Of a stretch of 64,000 bases of DNA, positions 63,561 to 64,000 are shown one piece after another; the first letter of the stretch is position 1; every line of letters starts with the position of its first letter. The notes beneath the pieces were generated by a model that had not been told where the DNA came from, made no database searches, and saw only the letters and a list, made by a program, of their open reading frames with translations. This DNA is from Alphaproteobacteria bacterium bin52 (GTDB taxonomy: Bacteria; Pseudomonadota; Alphaproteobacteria; Thalassobaculales; Thalassobaculaceae): contig MPMT01000006.1 of the NCBI GenBank assembly GCA_002238645.1, positions 20,232 to 84,231 on the forward strand, given 5' to 3'. The translations under genes were made by a program, and so were the position numbers.

Positions 63561-64000
63561 ATGATTTCTCGCGGTTATGTCTTCAAGCTGAAACCGACGC
63601 CTGCGCAGGAAAGCCTGTTCGCGCAGGTCGCGGGTGTGTGCCGCCTGATCTACACTCTCGCCCTTGAGCAGCGGCGCGACCATTACCGTGCCTATGGACG
63701 CGCCACCGGCAAGAGCGTCAGCTATCCGGCTCAGGCCCGTGAACTGACGGAGCTGCGCCGGGAATACGACTGGATCGCGGCGGTGCATGTCACGCCCCAG
63801 CAGCAGGCGCTGCGCGATCTCGACCGGGCATACGGCAACTGGTTCAAGGGCATCGCCCGATACCCGTCGCCTCGCAAGAAGGCCCAGAACGACCCCTTCC
63901 GCTTTCAGGGCCGTGAGATCGAGACCCGCAGCCTGAACCGCAACTGGTCGGAAGTGCGCCTGCCAAGGATCGGATGGGTGCGCTTCCGCGATACCCGCCC
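63561..64000 (+). CDS. tnpB: RNA-guided endonuclease TnpB, N-terminal part
   Basis: The first 146 codons of a TnpB (IS605 OrfB) gene that runs off the window. It opens MISRGYVFKLKPTPAQESLF, the typical TnpB N-terminus, then CRLIYTLALEQRRDHYRA and SYPAQARELTELRREYDWIA, followed by TPQQQALRDLDRAYGNWFKG, all canonical. TnpB uses an omega RNA made from the element's right end to cut the donor site. The RuvC-like catalytic residues and the zinc finger lie beyond the window, so activity cannot be judged. Confidence 0.9.
   Translation, partial: MISRGYVFKLKPTPAQESLFAQVAGVCRLIYTLALEQRRDHYRAYGRATGKSVSYPAQARELTELRREYDWIAAVHVTPQQQALRDLDRAYGNWFKGIARYPSPRKKAQNDPFRFQGREIETRSLNRNWSEVRLPRIGWVRFRDTR

Larger units (their letters stand above)
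63067..64000. mobile_element. IS605-type insertion element, left part
   Basis: Divergent tnpA (minus) and tnpB (plus) separated by 36 bases, the IS605 layout. The left end sits near 63067-63075, inside a DUF2325 gene. The right end is beyond the window. Elements of this family have no terminal inverted repeats but subterminal hairpins; one is annotated at 63085-63104. Confidence 0.75.

Overview
The window is high-GC DNA that reads as the chromosome of an alphaproteobacterium, most likely a Rhodospirillales-type organism. The evidence is the aerobic cobaltochelatase set (CobN, CobS, CobT) with CobW, a J-domain protein and BolA beside cobS, an IalB-family protein, an NDUFAF5-like methyltransferase, a glutaredoxin next to a nitrilase-family hydrolase, and the aroK-aroB order. 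I see no rRNA, tRNA or CRISPR array. Much of the window is ordinary metabolism. The accessory features sit at about 13-16 kb, 19.4-24.9 kb, 26.3-31.1 kb and 57.6-64.0 kb.

Layout. 0-12.6 kb: the 3' end of a Yej-type peptide ABC transporter, a GhrA-like reductase, an M17 aminopeptidase, a GST, two late cobalamin genes (cbiB, cobU), a PhyH oxygenase with a partner protein, a Sel1-repeat protein, a PrpF-family isomerase and a DHA2 drug pump. 13.1-16.8 kb: a Fur/Zur-family regulator with a palindrome over its own -10, a zinc/manganese ABC ATPase without permease or binding protein, an aspartate dehydrogenase and a GST pseudogene. 16.8-19.4 kb: a reverse transsulfuration pair (cystathionine beta-synthase, cystathionine gamma-lyase). 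19.4-21.7 kb: IS21 debris joined to an ankyrin fragment. 21.8-24.5 kb: a tight three-gene operon of exported proteins of unknown function, ended by a hairpin. 24.9-28.0 kb: an amidase behind a dead dipeptide permease, and an exported MTA/SAH-type nucleosidase. 28.4-31.1 kb: a copper module (cueR divergent from DUF4396-copC-copD-cytochrome c) with a MerR-type 19-bp-spacer promoter.

31-41.5 kb: an oxidoreductase, the methyltransferase, a 3-hydroxyisobutyrate dehydrogenase family enzyme, a CoA transferase, glutaredoxin, nitrilase, accA, a SPOR lipoprotein, a BAX-inhibitor membrane protein, rlmN and IalB. 41.6-50.9 kb: cobalt chelation and its companions. 50.9-57.6 kb: DUF2889, a CorC-type transporter, aroB, aroK, a tiny membrane protein, a large exported protein and xerD. 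57.6-64 kb: a probable IS21 istA remnant, a Fur-boxed iron-binding protein facing an iron permease (no ATPase in view), hemP, a truncated DUF2325 gene and an IS605-type element. That element carries a Y1 transposase that lacks the catalytic tyrosine and the 5' part of an RNA-guided TnpB gene, which runs off the end.

Strongest second-look items: the three-gene exported operon at 21.8-24.5 kb, the copper module with DUF4396, the TnpA Tyr-to-Asp change beside tnpB with the DUF2325 gene cut at the element's edge, and several decayed genes whose lesions can be read directly.
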